From Parasphingorhabdus litoris DSM 22379 (lineage in GTDB: Bacteria; Pseudomonadota; Alphaproteobacteria; Sphingomonadales; Sphingomonadaceae): a DNA stretch of 64,000 nt. Below the pieces are notes generated by a model. That model saw nothing but the letters and a program-made list of their open reading frames with translations, did no database searches and was not told the DNA's origin. Below are positions 25,587-34,538 of this stretch, one piece after another. The position numbers and the translations under genes are program-made. The stretch's first letter is position 1; each line of letters opens with the position of its first letter. The DNA is taken from the NCBI RefSeq assembly GCF_020906275.1, contig NZ_CP086727.1, forward strand, positions 434,001 through 498,000. The letters are read 5' to 3'.

Positions 25587-26279
25587 ATGGAATTTCTCAC
25601 AACAAATGAATTGAGCATTTTGCGCTGGATCCACATTCTGGCGATGGTTTACTGGCTGGGCGGCGAATGGGGTGTTTTCCAGACGAGTTACAATGTCACC
25701 AACCGCAACCTGTCGCTGGAAGAACGGCGGCGACACATGGAAACAGCCTATCGGATCGACATATTGGCGCGCACCGGCATTGTTCTGCTGCTACCGCTCG
25801 GCCTGCATATGGGCAAGCTATATGGTTTTGTGCCCTTTCTCGATGGTTCGGGAATCTGGTGGATGTGGCTGTTTTTTGCGATCTGGCTAGCGATGACCTG
25901 GACCGCCTTCATCAAGCGGGAAACCGATATCGGCGTGAAGGTGACCAAGATTGAAGAGATGCTGCGCTATCCGCTGATCGCCATCTTGTTCATTGTCACA
26001 TTCATGGCACTGGGTGGCAGCGGCCCAATCACTTCGGGTGAGGGCAATGACTGGTATCCCGCCAAAATCGGCCTTTATGCCTTTGCCCTTTGCATCGGAT
26101 TATTCCTGCGCGTCGTCATGCGCCACTGGACAGTGCGGTTTCGCAAGCTGGCTGAGGGACCCGATGCGGCAGAGGAAAACGCGCTCGAACGGGAAATCGG
26201 GCAAGCGCGTATTGCAGCCTATATCTACTGGATCACGATTGCCGGGGTCTGTTTCCTGGGCGCGGTCAAACCGTTCTGA
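25587..26279 (+). CDS. Integral membrane protein, five or six TM segments, copy 1
   Basis: A 230-residue membrane protein. The ATG follows gggagga (25572-25578) and gives an N-terminus LSILRWIHILAMVYWLGGEWGVF with a His in the first membrane helix. Further hydrophobic segments lie at about 55-75, 85-105, 130-148, 160-180 and 208-226. It ends in FLGAVKPF. The paralogue at 36191-36877 ends FLGNIKPF and has the matching IHTILFVLWLGADVGVF. A His in TM1 and the WLG motif recall small haem- or quinone-linked membrane proteins (CopD/HemJ-like), but no haem site is proven. Operator site 3 lies upstream and a terminator downstream. Confidence 0.8.
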   Translation: MEFLTTNELSILRWIHILAMVYWLGGEWGVFQTSYNVTNRNLSLEERRRHMETAYRIDILARTGIVLLLPLGLHMGKLYGFVPFLDGSGIWWMWLFFAIWLAMTWTAFIKRETDIGVKVTKIEEMLRYPLIAILFIVTFMALGGSGPITSGEGNDWYPAKIGLYAFALCIGLFLRVVMRHWTVRFRKLAEGPDAAEENALEREIGQARIAAYIYWITIAGVCFLGAVKPF

Positions 26280-26297
26280 AAACCAAGTTCCTCAAAG

Positions 26298-26338
26298 AAA
26301 GAGCCTGCCCAACATAGTTGTCGGGCAGGCTCTTTTTC
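26298..26338. terminator. Bidirectional rho-independent terminator
   Basis: A 13-base perfect stem (AAAGAGCCTGCCC at 26298-26310 with GGGCAGGCTCTTT at 26323-26335), a 12-base loop and a T run on the right side (with A-rich sequence on the left). It lies between the convergent genes ending at 26279 (+) and 26361 (-), so it can stop both transcripts. Confidence 0.88.
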
Positions 26339-26360
26339 ATTCTTATCATGAGAAAAGCTG

Positions 26361-26723
26361 CTAGATTTCCTTCAGCTCCTTGCTGACCTCTTCCACAGGC
26401 GGTTCGGCCTGTTGCAATTCCTCGACCATCTGGTGCGGGCCGCGCATCACCCGGTAGATATACTCGCGGATCATCGCGCCGCGCTCATAGGCCGCCTCTT
26501 TGTCCGGCGTATAGCTTTCGATGTCATCGCGGCTGATTGTACCCTTGGCGTCGAGCAGGCGCTCGACCGTATCCATACGCTCACGCAGCACAGAAACTTC
26601 GCCGACAACTGCCATCAGGATGGACAGCATCCGTTCGTCCTCGGGATCGTCAAAATATTCCGGACGCTTGCCTTTGGCCTTTTTATTGGCCGCGGCCATC
26701 CAGTCGAAAACTTGGTCCGTCAT
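26361..26723 (-). CDS. Small partner protein of the methyltransferase, copy 2
   Basis: A 120-residue acidic helical protein. EYFDDPEDERMLSILMAVV followed by RERMDTVERLL matches the partner protein at 23463-23744; this copy has a longer N-terminus (VFDWMAAANKKAKGKR) and a C-terminal Glu/Pro-rich tail. Its ATG overlaps the stop of the methyltransferase (26720-26723). It is the last of five genes in the leftward operon starting at 31964 and ends at the shared terminator. Function unknown; the linkage points to a complex with the methyltransferase. Confidence 0.8.
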   Translation of the reverse strand: MTDQVFDWMAAANKKAKGKRPEYFDDPEDERMLSILMAVVGEVSVLRERMDTVERLLDAKGTISRDDIESYTPDKEAAYERGAMIREYIYRVMRGPHQMVEELQQAEPPVEEVSKELKEI

Positions 26724-27964
26724 TCTGCTGCCTCCTGCATCTGATCGGCATTTTTCCAGGCACCATAGGCATGCCAGAAAGCGGCGCGGCCATGATCTTC
26801 GTCCTCGCCAGTTGGTGCTTCGGGGAAAATCTCTCGATCCACCACGGCGCGCACTCCGGTTTCGAAAAGCTCATCGCGATCAAAGCCGGCTTTGACCATC
26901 TCGTCTTTCATATCCAGCGCATGCATGGAGGACCAAAAGGGTTCATTGTTGTTGAACGCATCCCAGTCCCGCAGAAACTGCTCAAATAGCGGCATGGCAT
27001 CGGAATATTCCGGCTGTTCCAGATGGAACATCAGGCCATTGTCGGCGAGGACGCGGTATCCTTCGGCAATGATTTTCGGTAGCGCCTTACCGCTGGTTTC
27101 ATGCAGGAACATTGTCGTCTGGACCCAGTCAAAGGTTCCGTCATCCCAGCGCGACAGGTCTTCCGCATTGGACTGAATGAACTTGATATTGGTTGCACCA
27201 AGCGATTGAGCCCGAGCATGAGCATAGCGCAATATCGGCGCGGCTGTGTCGATCGCGATAAACTCAGTATCGGGAAAAGCGAGCGCCAGCGGGACGATAT
27301 TATGGCCAACTGTGGTGCCGATATCGAGCATCCGGCGCGGCTGCCATCCGGGGCGTTCTTTCTTGATCCAGTCAACCAGCGCCTGACCGCCGCCATCCGA
27401 CAGCGCGCCGAGACCGCCTGCCGTGGTGGCAAAGATGCCGCAATCATAATTGGCACCCGCGGAAACATCGCCGGACAGCTCTTCGCCATGATAGCTGCCT
27501 GGCATGCAGTGAATGTCGACGGCGCTCTGATAGCGCGGCACTGCGACTTCGGGGTTTAGTTCCAGCGTGTCGCGGCCCTCATTATATTGCCGCGCCTTGG
27601 CGTTGAGTTCATCAATCTGGCGCAGCACCATAGCGCGGCCATTTTGCTGGCGCATTTCCATCGAATTGCGTTTCAGCGCGGACCAGAATGAGTGGAACGG
27701 ATCATCATTCATCGCGTGGCGGATTTCAAACCGGTCCTGTGGTTCCCGGCCGTTTTCTTTTAGAAAAGCCGGCAGCACGCGCTTGTCATAGGCCAGTTGA
27801 TTGCCGGGCCCGAGAGCGCCGGACAGGAATTTGTTGAAATTGGCGAGGAAATCAAACCGCGCGATTTCGTCGTGGGACGGCTGCGGTGATACGCCATGCC
27901 GGGCCACAGCATTATAGGGTGGTGCGACGTCCAGTTTCTGGTCGCTCGGGACTGTTTTGCTCAT
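26720..27964 (-). CDS. SAM-dependent methyltransferase with large N-terminal domain, copy 2
   Basis: A 414-residue class I methyltransferase, paralogous along its whole length to 22279-23466. It shows AYDKRVLPAFLKENGREPQ, HCMPGSYHGEE, motif I MLDIGTTVGHN, FIAIDTAAPILRYAHARA and TTMFLHETSGKALP. The N-terminal half is not a domain I can name. It overlaps by four bases both the nitrilase-like gene upstream and the small partner gene downstream. Keeping two copies in two operons of the same regulon suggests methylation of two different intermediates or two forms of one complex. Confidence 0.88.
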   Translation of the reverse strand: MSKTVPSDQKLDVAPPYNAVARHGVSPQPSHDEIARFDFLANFNKFLSGALGPGNQLAYDKRVLPAFLKENGREPQDRFEIRHAMNDDPFHSFWSALKRNSMEMRQQNGRAMVLRQIDELNAKARQYNEGRDTLELNPEVAVPRYQSAVDIHCMPGSYHGEELSGDVSAGANYDCGIFATTAGGLGALSDGGGQALVDWIKKERPGWQPRRMLDIGTTVGHNIVPLALAFPDTEFIAIDTAAPILRYAHARAQSLGATNIKFIQSNAEDLSRWDDGTFDWVQTTMFLHETSGKALPKIIAEGYRVLADNGLMFHLEQPEYSDAMPLFEQFLRDWDAFNNNEPFWSSMHALDMKDEMVKAGFDRDELFETGVRAVVDREIFPEAPTGEDEDHGRAAFWHAYGAWKNADQMQEAAE

Positions 27965-29115
27965 ATCAAGCCCTCCTTTATCATGCGCTCTATTGTATCT
28001 TCCTGAGTGCGCAGGAAGTAATCGCGATCGGGTGTCTTCACTTCATTGACCTCGATCAAACCGTCGGCCTTTTGTACGGACAAATTACCATAAGTGGCGG
28101 CAAAAAGCTCCAGCCGCTGACGCGCGAGGAAATTGGTCATCGCAGGCTTGCGCCGCGCGGCGCGTAAGGCGCCCAAATCGATATCGGCAAAGGCGGTGAA
28201 CGTCTCTCCGCTGTTCGACTCGGCCATCACCCGGCCCTTATAGTCGACCACCATGCTGTTCCCGTCGGCAGAGGCCAGCGGCAGGGTCGTGTTTTCAATG
28301 CCTGCGGTATTGGCGGAGACGACATAAGCCATATTTTCCTGTGCGCGTGCGCGCTTGCCGATATCTTTTGGCGTGTCGAGCGGGGAACCGATTTCCGACG
28401 AGCTGTGCACGAAAATCTCGGCCCCGCGCAGCGCATGGGCGCGGGCGATTTCGGGATAGAGTATTTCTTCCGATGCAATGGCGGCAAGGTTGCCAATCTC
28501 TGTCTTCGCCACGGGGAACACTCCGTCGAGGCCATAGATATCAAGATATTTGGTCCAGACATCATGCGGCGTCGGCGCAAACATCGAATTGAGCCGGCGA
28601 TAGCGCAGCACAACGTCTCCGGATGGCGCGACCACGAAGCTGGATTGAAAATAAAGACCCGGGAAATTCGCATCCACTTCATAGGCATTGCCGGCAATGA
28701 ACATTTTCAGCCGCTGCGCCATCGCGCCCAGCGCGTCATATTCCGGACCATCCACTTCCAGCGCAGCCTTGTCGGCAAAGTCGGGGATCGAAATGCGCCC
28801 CGGATAGCTGGTCAGCAGATATTCCGGCAGCACCGCCAACCTGACCGGATTGCCGGCATATTGCTGGATAAAAATTATCGCCGAACGGATTTTGGTTTCA
28901 ATTTCACCGATCATCGCCAGCATCTGTGCGCGGGCGGCGGCCTTGTCTGGCGTCTTTTCAATCGAACGCGCGGCGAGCTGCATTGCAACGGCGGCGTAAG
29001 TTTTGGTGTCGGTCATAGCTTTGTCTTTATCATATTTCTCGTTCGCGGCGAAAACCGGAGATGCGACACTGGCACATAATGCCGCGGCGATCATCTGTCT
29101 GCGACCAAGGTCCAT
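27961..29115 (-). CDS. Exported nitrilase-superfamily protein with Ser at the catalytic Cys position, copy 1
   Basis: A 384-residue CN-hydrolase-fold protein with an N-terminal GRRQMIAAALCASVASPVFA that looks like a Tat or Sec signal. Of the Glu-Lys-Cys triad, Glu98 (VLPEYL) is kept. The Lys position reads Arg (LRYRRLN, 171-176), and the Cys position, six residues before the conserved Pro of ILYPEIAR, is Ser215. It therefore should not act as a normal thiol amidase. The second exported nitrilase-like protein (58331-59482) has the same Cys-to-Ser change. It lies six bases from the FAD oxidase gene and overlaps the methyltransferase. Confidence 0.8.
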   Translation of the reverse strand: MDLGRRQMIAAALCASVASPVFAANEKYDKDKAMTDTKTYAAVAMQLAARSIEKTPDKAAARAQMLAMIGEIETKIRSAIIFIQQYAGNPVRLAVLPEYLLTSYPGRISIPDFADKAALEVDGPEYDALGAMAQRLKMFIAGNAYEVDANFPGLYFQSSFVVAPSGDVVLRYRRLNSMFAPTPHDVWTKYLDIYGLDGVFPVAKTEIGNLAAIASEEILYPEIARAHALRGAEIFVHSSSEIGSPLDTPKDIGKRARAQENMAYVVSANTAGIENTTLPLASADGNSMVVDYKGRVMAESNSGETFTAFADIDLGALRAARRKPAMTNFLARQRLELFAATYGNLSVQKADGLIEVNEVKTPDRDYFLRTQEDTIERMIKEGLI

Positions 29116-29121
29116 CTCGTT

Positions 29122-30672
29122 CTATAGACCGAGCGATCCCGGATTCATAAGCCCCTTTGGATCAACGGTTTTTTTCAAATCCTGCAGCAAGCTATCCGCC
29201 GCGGGATCGAGGCTATCGCGGTAGCGATAGGTTCTCCCGATCTGCAAATGTGCTGCGCCCTGATCGTGGAACAGATCAACCAGTGCCTGTTTCAGCTTTT
29301 GGGTCAGTTCCCATGCGGCACTGTTGCGGTCCAGTGTCGGAAGCTTGGCGAAATGAGCCGATTCTATGGTCGCCTCATGAACCGGGTTCGATGCATCGGG
29401 CCAGTAGAGGCAAGGTTCGATAATTGCACCGGACCCGCTAACGGCCGACACTAATATGCCAGTGAAAATGCCATGCTGGTCCATCTCTTCGCGATGCTGT
29501 TCAAACAACGCGAGGATCGCATCATAACAGGCAATGGCTCGGCTATGGGGTAGCAAACCATGTACCGGTGCCCAACGTTCGCCTTGCGGGCCGAGCATGC
29601 TGTTCAGCGGTCCAAACGGATTGGCGCGAATAATTTTGGGAATGGTATTCTCGGTCTCGGTCGCCCCATTATCCAAAGCGATTTTGCGCGCGCGTTCTAG
29701 GTCATCGTCAGCCGCCGCTTGTATGCGTGCTTCGGTCAGCACATGGAGCGAGAACTTCGCTTCGTCCATAAAGTCGCGGCCCGCTGCTACAACCTTTGCG
29801 CCTTCCTTGAGCGCGCCCCAGACAGAGCCCTGTTTCTTCATCATCTGACCCAGCGCTTTGGCATCGCTGCCTAAGCTGTCACGCTGCATACGGATAGCGT
29901 TCAAGCTGGGGTCAAAACCGAAACATTCCGTTGACACACCGGAGCGTTCAATAGCCCCCATCGCTGCCAATATGTCCTCATGTTTTTCGAAGGTAAAGCT
30001 GGCATAACCATGTGCCTCTGCTTCTGGGATCATCCGCAAAGTGATCGTCGCCTTCATACCCAATGCGCCGGTATCAGCCAGGAAAAGTCCGGTAAGATCC
30101 GGTCCATAAGGTCGAGTAAAATTCGCGCCGGTTTTCAGGACCGTACCATCGGCGAGCACGACTTCCATGGCGATGCAGCTTTGTGCCGCCGTGCCATAGC
30201 GACCAGAACCCCAGAACAGGCAGTTCTGGCTCATCCCCCCGCCAATCGATGCCTTGAGCCCGGAGAGAGTCCCCCAGAATGGCGTGCGCAATCCTTTCGG
30301 TGCCAGCGTTTCATATAGCTTTGCCCAGGTGCAGCCTGCTTCAACAGTGACCGTCATGTCGGTCTCGTTAATCTCGAGGATGCGGTCCATCGCAGCCAGA
30401 TCAAACAGCACGGAACCAGCCTTGTCGGTCGTATAGCCGCCCGTATAGCTCATCCCGCCACCACGCGGGATCACTGGGATATTCTGCGCTGTGGTTGCGG
30501 CAATCGCTGCGGACAATTCATCTTTGTCCTTTGGGCGAACCACGGCCAATAGGTCTGCACCGCGCTGATAAACATCATGCGCATAGAAGTTCAGCGTTTC
30601 AGATTCGGTCAGGACTTCGGCGCCGGTTTCGGCGATAAATTCTATGGCTGTTGGATTGGCTTTTGTGGCCAT
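29122..30672 (-). CDS. FAD-linked oxidase (PCMH/GlcD-VAO type)
   Basis: A 516-residue flavoprotein with the PCMH FAD-binding domain: AVVRPKDKDELSAAIAA, IPVIPRGGGMSYTGGY and SIGGGMSQNCLFWGSGRYG, then a VAO/GlcD-type cap and C-terminal DPKGLMNPGSLGL. Such enzymes oxidise 2-hydroxy acids, p-cresol-type phenols or cyclic alcohols/amines. It shares one base with the MFS stop (TGATG), so it is second in the operon from 31964. No signal peptide is seen. It may start breakdown of the imported compound, but the substrate is not readable. Confidence 0.9.
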   Translation of the reverse strand: MATKANPTAIEFIAETGAEVLTESETLNFYAHDVYQRGADLLAVVRPKDKDELSAAIAATTAQNIPVIPRGGGMSYTGGYTTDKAGSVLFDLAAMDRILEINETDMTVTVEAGCTWAKLYETLAPKGLRTPFWGTLSGLKASIGGGMSQNCLFWGSGRYGTAAQSCIAMEVVLADGTVLKTGANFTRPYGPDLTGLFLADTGALGMKATITLRMIPEAEAHGYASFTFEKHEDILAAMGAIERSGVSTECFGFDPSLNAIRMQRDSLGSDAKALGQMMKKQGSVWGALKEGAKVVAAGRDFMDEAKFSLHVLTEARIQAAADDDLERARKIALDNGATETENTIPKIIRANPFGPLNSMLGPQGERWAPVHGLLPHSRAIACYDAILALFEQHREEMDQHGIFTGILVSAVSGSGAIIEPCLYWPDASNPVHEATIESAHFAKLPTLDRNSAAWELTQKLKQALVDLFHDQGAAHLQIGRTYRYRDSLDPAADSLLQDLKKTVDPKGLMNPGSLGL

Positions 30673-31964
30673 CAGCTTGGCTCCGTGGCTAGTTTTTCTG
30701 TGGGGGGTGTATCGGTTTCCGGGAAACTTTCCGGATAGCGACCTAGGAAAAGGAGGAGTCCGCCACCGATTATGAAGGCGAAAATGGCGACGCCCAAGAT
30801 GGGATCATAGCTACCCATATTATCACGGATGCTGGCATAAATAATGGGCGACAGAGCAGAGAAGAATCCGAAAGGCATGTAGAGCATGCCGTAAATCTTG
30901 CCATAATTGGCCATACCGAAATAGCGGCCCGTGAGATAGGCGATCAGATCGCTTTCCGCCCCGGCCGCAAAGCCGAGTAAAAAGCCTGCCATGGCGGCCA
31001 TGGGAAAGGTAATGCTGTCTCCAAGCAGAACGTAACAGGAGATAGCGGGCAAGCAGAGCAGCGGAAAAGCTACAAAACCTTGCCAAAACCGATCGAGTAG
31101 TGCGCCCGTTATGATCCGCCCGGACAATATTCCGATACCCAGTACACCCATAACAGAGGCCGCCGTCTGTTGTTCAAGACCGCGATCGGAAAGCATTGTC
31201 GGCAGGTTGATAAACGCACCGCCAAAGGCCGTTGCGATCACCGCAATGGACAGCCAGATCAACCAGAACCGATAGTCTTTCAATGCCGTTCGTAAGGCCA
31301 CACCGGTTAGCGTACCGCTATCGCTCGATATCGCTTTGGGCCGCTCCTCGGGACGGGGTTCGCGGAAAAGAAAATAGCCAAGCGGAAGCGCGATAAAAAG
31401 CGGCAGTGCCGCAACGATAGCAAACATCGCGCGCCAGCCATGATTTTCAATGGCCCATACAGCAAGCTTGGGAACGGTAATTGCGGCGAGGCTGGTGCCA
31501 AGCAGCAAGATACCAAGCGCCAGGCCGCGGTTTTTATAGAACCACAGATTGATTGCGCGGCTCCAGCTGACCGGGGTTGAACCGATACCGATCAGACCAA
31601 CCAGGACCCATAAGGCATAATAGATATAAAGGGTGGATGTGACTTGCGCAGTCGGCGTGAACGAAATTGCTGCAAAAGACAGGCCAAAGGCAAGCAGCGA
31701 ATAAAGGGCAACCTTGCGCACACCATATTTATCCGCAAGCGATCCGAAAAATGGCGCGAGTAAAGAGGCAATGATCCCGAAAATCGTGATCGGGAATAAT
31801 ATCTGAGTTCGGGTCCAGCCAAATTCTGCAATTAAGGGTTCGACGGTAAATCCGATGACATTGAACGGTATCGGTGATGCACCGCAAGCAACGCCAAGCA
31901 CACCGGCAAGCAGGACCTTCCAGCCCATTGCAAATTCATTATTGCTTGTCTTTTGTTCTGTCAT
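30672..31964 (-). CDS. Major facilitator superfamily transporter 1
   Basis: A 430-residue permease with twelve predicted hydrophobic helices. The MFS motif A region is GSLADKYGVRKVALYSLLAF near residues 75-95, and a central loop has EPRPEERPKAIS. The overall look is of monocarboxylate/oxalate-type carriers. It is the first gene of a five-gene leftward operon (MFS, FAD oxidase, nitrilase-like, methyltransferase, partner) and lies 22 bases from operator site 4. It probably carries the substrate or a carboxylate intermediate over the inner membrane. Confidence 0.9.
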   Translation of the reverse strand: MTEQKTSNNEFAMGWKVLLAGVLGVACGASPIPFNVIGFTVEPLIAEFGWTRTQILFPITIFGIIASLLAPFFGSLADKYGVRKVALYSLLAFGLSFAAISFTPTAQVTSTLYIYYALWVLVGLIGIGSTPVSWSRAINLWFYKNRGLALGILLLGTSLAAITVPKLAVWAIENHGWRAMFAIVAALPLFIALPLGYFLFREPRPEERPKAISSDSGTLTGVALRTALKDYRFWLIWLSIAVIATAFGGAFINLPTMLSDRGLEQQTAASVMGVLGIGILSGRIITGALLDRFWQGFVAFPLLCLPAISCYVLLGDSITFPMAAMAGFLLGFAAGAESDLIAYLTGRYFGMANYGKIYGMLYMPFGFFSALSPIIYASIRDNMGSYDPILGVAIFAFIIGGGLLLFLGRYPESFPETDTPPTEKLATEPS

Positions 31965-31985
31965 GCACCCTCTGCGACTCTATGA

Positions 31986-31999
31986 TTTGTCCGGACATA
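31986..31999. promoter_or_regulatory. Operator TTTGTCCGGACATA (regulon site 4)
   Basis: Contains the perfect 10-base core TGTCCGGACA, with one arm degenerate. It lies 22-35 bases upstream of the MFS start at 31964 and can control the five-gene leftward operon down to 26361. Confidence 0.78.
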
Positions 32000-32030
32000 T
32001 TTTATATAGTCTGATTTGACTTATACGCCA

Positions 32031-32065
32031 GAAAAAGAAGGCGGACCATCGCTGACCCGCCTTCT
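32031..32065 (-). terminator. Rho-independent terminator of TonB receptor 2
   Basis: Read on the minus strand, a nine-base stem (AGAAGGCGG paired with CCGCCTTCT, 32036-32044 with 32057-32065) is followed by a TTCTTTTTC run. It lies 21 bases after the stop of the receptor gene at 32086 and separates it from the MFS operon promoter. Confidence 0.85.
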
Positions 32066-32085
32066 CCCCCATTGTTGGTATCGGC

Positions 32086-34386
32086 TTAGTTAACACGGCC
32101 GCCAAATTTATAGGTGGCTCTTATGGTCCAGCGCCCCGGCTGGTTGAAATAAGTGTCCTGGTTGCCAAAGGATGCCACCAGATAGCGCTTGTTGAAACAG
32201 TTTGAACATTCGACGGCGAAGTTCAACTGGTCACCAAAGGGCTTGAAGTCGATGCCTGCATTGACCAGCACATAACCATCTGCCGGACCAACGCCGCGGG
32301 TCGAGACCTCCTGATCGGACACCATGCGAATGCTGCCGCGCGGGCTGATCAGCGCCTCACCGATTTCAATATCATAAGATCCGCCCAGCGTTATCTGTGC
32401 ATCCGGACTGCGTTTGGGCTCGATCAATTCGCAGTTCACATCGAACACGGAAACCGTTCCATTGGGCGGGGTACAGGCGTCGATATCCGCCTGACTGGCT
32501 TCATAGCGCGCGTCCATAAGTCCAAGGGCCGCATAGAGGTTCAGGTTCCGGACCGGACTGATAAACGCCTCCACCTCAAGACCGGTATTAAGCAATTTAC
32601 CGGCGTTGCCGATGGCGAACACGCCTTGGGCAATGGCTGTGTTGACTTGCAGGTCTTTGGCTTCGAGATAGAAGGCGGTTGCAGCAATGGAGAAATCACG
32701 GCCGAAGTTCAGGCGCGTCCCCGCTTCATAGGACCAGACTTTCTCTGATCCAAATGGTTGCAATCCTGATGCTGTATTCACGCGGGCATTCCAGCCGCCG
32801 GAGCGGAAACCACGGGTCGCCGAAGCATAGAACATCAGGTCATCATTCGGTTCAAATTGCAGTGCAAAGCGCGGCGTCCAGACTTTTTCACGCTGATCGA
32901 TGGGAATACCGAGCGCGATCATATTCGCTGTTGTCAGGTCGGTTATGTCGCCAACCGGGCGATTGTCCGAGATACGAAAATCCTTTTTCTCATCCGTATA
33001 ACGTACACCGGCGGTTGCTGTAATCTGATCTGTCAGTGCAAAATCACCCTGAATGTAACCGGCAATATTTTCCGTATCATTGTCGATAATCCGGTCGCGA
33101 GACGGCGTGGGGCCCGCAAAATAGGCAGCAAAGTCACTGCGGTTTTCTTCCTTCAAATAGAATATACCGGCAGTCAGGTTGAGGAAGTCATCAAACAGGG
33201 AGCCGTTATATTTCAGCTCAGCCGAATATTGTTTGAAGTCGCCGATATTGTCGATGATGAAAATGTCATCGAGCGCCGGATTGGCAGGCGATGGAAATTG
33301 CATGAACGCGTCAAACTGCGGCAGCGGGAAATTGACGAGAAAGTCATTCTCAACCTTGCGATAACCCATGATCAGCGCGATGGAGCCATTGTCCATTTCA
33401 TAGGTTAGTTTGGAAGATGTGTTGTAGGATTTGGTGAGGCTGCCATAATCTGCCTTGGATACAGCGCCCGGGAAAACAGCGTCGAGCCCGAGTGGCAGGA
33501 TCGATGTCGATACCAGATCGACGTCACCGTAATTGCCGGACGTTCTAACCGGTCCGGTTGCGGCATCGGTATCGAGATTGATGTCCCGTCCGGTGATGTT
33601 TGTGCCGCTGTCGCGAATATAATCACCGACAACATACCAGTTTAGATCATCGGTGAGATCGATATCGATGGCAATGCGGCCGCCATAAGCGTTGCGGTCA
33701 TTAATCTTGCGATCAAGCGCGGTGTTCTCAAGCCAACCATTGTCATCGACATAAAAGCCGCTGACCAGAAAGCGCACACGGTCGGATAGCGGCAGGTCGA
33801 CAGAACCGCGCAGCGTGACTTCATCAAACCGGCCATAGCTGGCTTCGGCAAAGCCGCCAAATTCCTCGCCGGGTTTGCGCAGGACGACGTTAATCGCACC
33901 GCCGGTTGTGTTCTTGCCGAACAGCGTGCCTTGCGGTCCGCGCAGGACTTCGGTTCGTTCAACATCGAACAACGCGATATTATTGCCATTCTGGCGAGCA
34001 TAGAAAATTTCATCGACATAGGTGCCAACGGCAGGGTCAAAGGTCGGGAAGGATTCATCCTGTCCTTGCCCGCGCAGGAAGTAGACATTGGCGCTACCCA
34101 GCGAGGTGTTGTTGCTGCCGACAAGATTGGGCAGCGTGTCAACCAGATCGATGGTTTTCTTGACTGCCAGCGTGTCCAGCTGCCTTGGGGTAAAGGCGGA
34201 GATTGCGATCGGAACATCCTGAATACTTTGCTCGCGGCGCTGGGCGGTCACGATGATGACATTGTCACTGGTTTCTGCGGCTTCCGCCTGATCGCCTTGC
34301 TGTGCATGGGCAGGCGCCGCAGCTAGGGTCGCCAGTGCCAGTCCAAAAATGGCAGTGTTTCGATAGATTGCTTTGCGCGTTCTCAT
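32086..34386 (-). CDS. TonB-dependent outer-membrane receptor 2
   Basis: A 766-residue receptor. The ATG at 34386 (MRTRKAIYRN) gives a clear signal peptide ending APAHAQ; the 21 codons upstream run into the operator and are not coding. The plug has DNVIIVTAQRREQSIQDVP and TEVLRGPQGTLFGKNTTGGAI. The barrel ends WTIRATYKFGGRVN, so four residues follow the usual terminal Phe, which is slightly atypical. It is a single-gene unit with operator site 5 upstream and its own terminator. It is likely a regulated uptake receptor for the island substrate. Confidence 0.92.
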   Translation of the reverse strand: MRTRKAIYRNTAIFGLALATLAAAPAHAQQGDQAEAAETSDNVIIVTAQRREQSIQDVPIAISAFTPRQLDTLAVKKTIDLVDTLPNLVGSNNTSLGSANVYFLRGQGQDESFPTFDPAVGTYVDEIFYARQNGNNIALFDVERTEVLRGPQGTLFGKNTTGGAINVVLRKPGEEFGGFAEASYGRFDEVTLRGSVDLPLSDRVRFLVSGFYVDDNGWLENTALDRKINDRNAYGGRIAIDIDLTDDLNWYVVGDYIRDSGTNITGRDINLDTDAATGPVRTSGNYGDVDLVSTSILPLGLDAVFPGAVSKADYGSLTKSYNTSSKLTYEMDNGSIALIMGYRKVENDFLVNFPLPQFDAFMQFPSPANPALDDIFIIDNIGDFKQYSAELKYNGSLFDDFLNLTAGIFYLKEENRSDFAAYFAGPTPSRDRIIDNDTENIAGYIQGDFALTDQITATAGVRYTDEKKDFRISDNRPVGDITDLTTANMIALGIPIDQREKVWTPRFALQFEPNDDLMFYASATRGFRSGGWNARVNTASGLQPFGSEKVWSYEAGTRLNFGRDFSIAATAFYLEAKDLQVNTAIAQGVFAIGNAGKLLNTGLEVEAFISPVRNLNLYAALGLMDARYEASQADIDACTPPNGTVSVFDVNCELIEPKRSPDAQITLGGSYDIEIGEALISPRGSIRMVSDQEVSTRGVGPADGYVLVNAGIDFKPFGDQLNFAVECSNCFNKRYLVASFGNQDTYFNQPGRWTIRATYKFGGRVN

Positions 34387-34437
34387 TTTCGTCTCCCTGG
34401 TTCCAGACGTAAAGAGAATGCTTGATATGCATTCAAG

Positions 34438-34449
34438 TTGTCCAGACAA
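34438..34449. promoter_or_regulatory. Operator TTGTCCAGACAA (regulon site 5)
   Basis: The palindrome has one central mismatch and an AATT extension on the right. It lies 52 bases upstream of the TonB receptor start at 34386. Just beside it, at 34421-34437, is a second inverted repeat, CTTGA-TATGCAT-TCAAG, that could bind another regulator. Confidence 0.72.
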
Positions 34450-34538
34450 ATTTTAGGACTCTTGGCTAGTCTTCTTGATAGGGGAAACGCTAACAACCAA
34501 TTAGGCTGCTTCTACAACCAAATGGTATTTCACCACTT

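Noticed and set aside
28071..28086. Operator-like TTTGTACGGACAAATT inside the nitrilase-like gene
   Set aside because: One mismatch from the consensus, but it lies well inside a coding region near the 3' end of 27961-29115 with no start codon nearby. Counted as chance.
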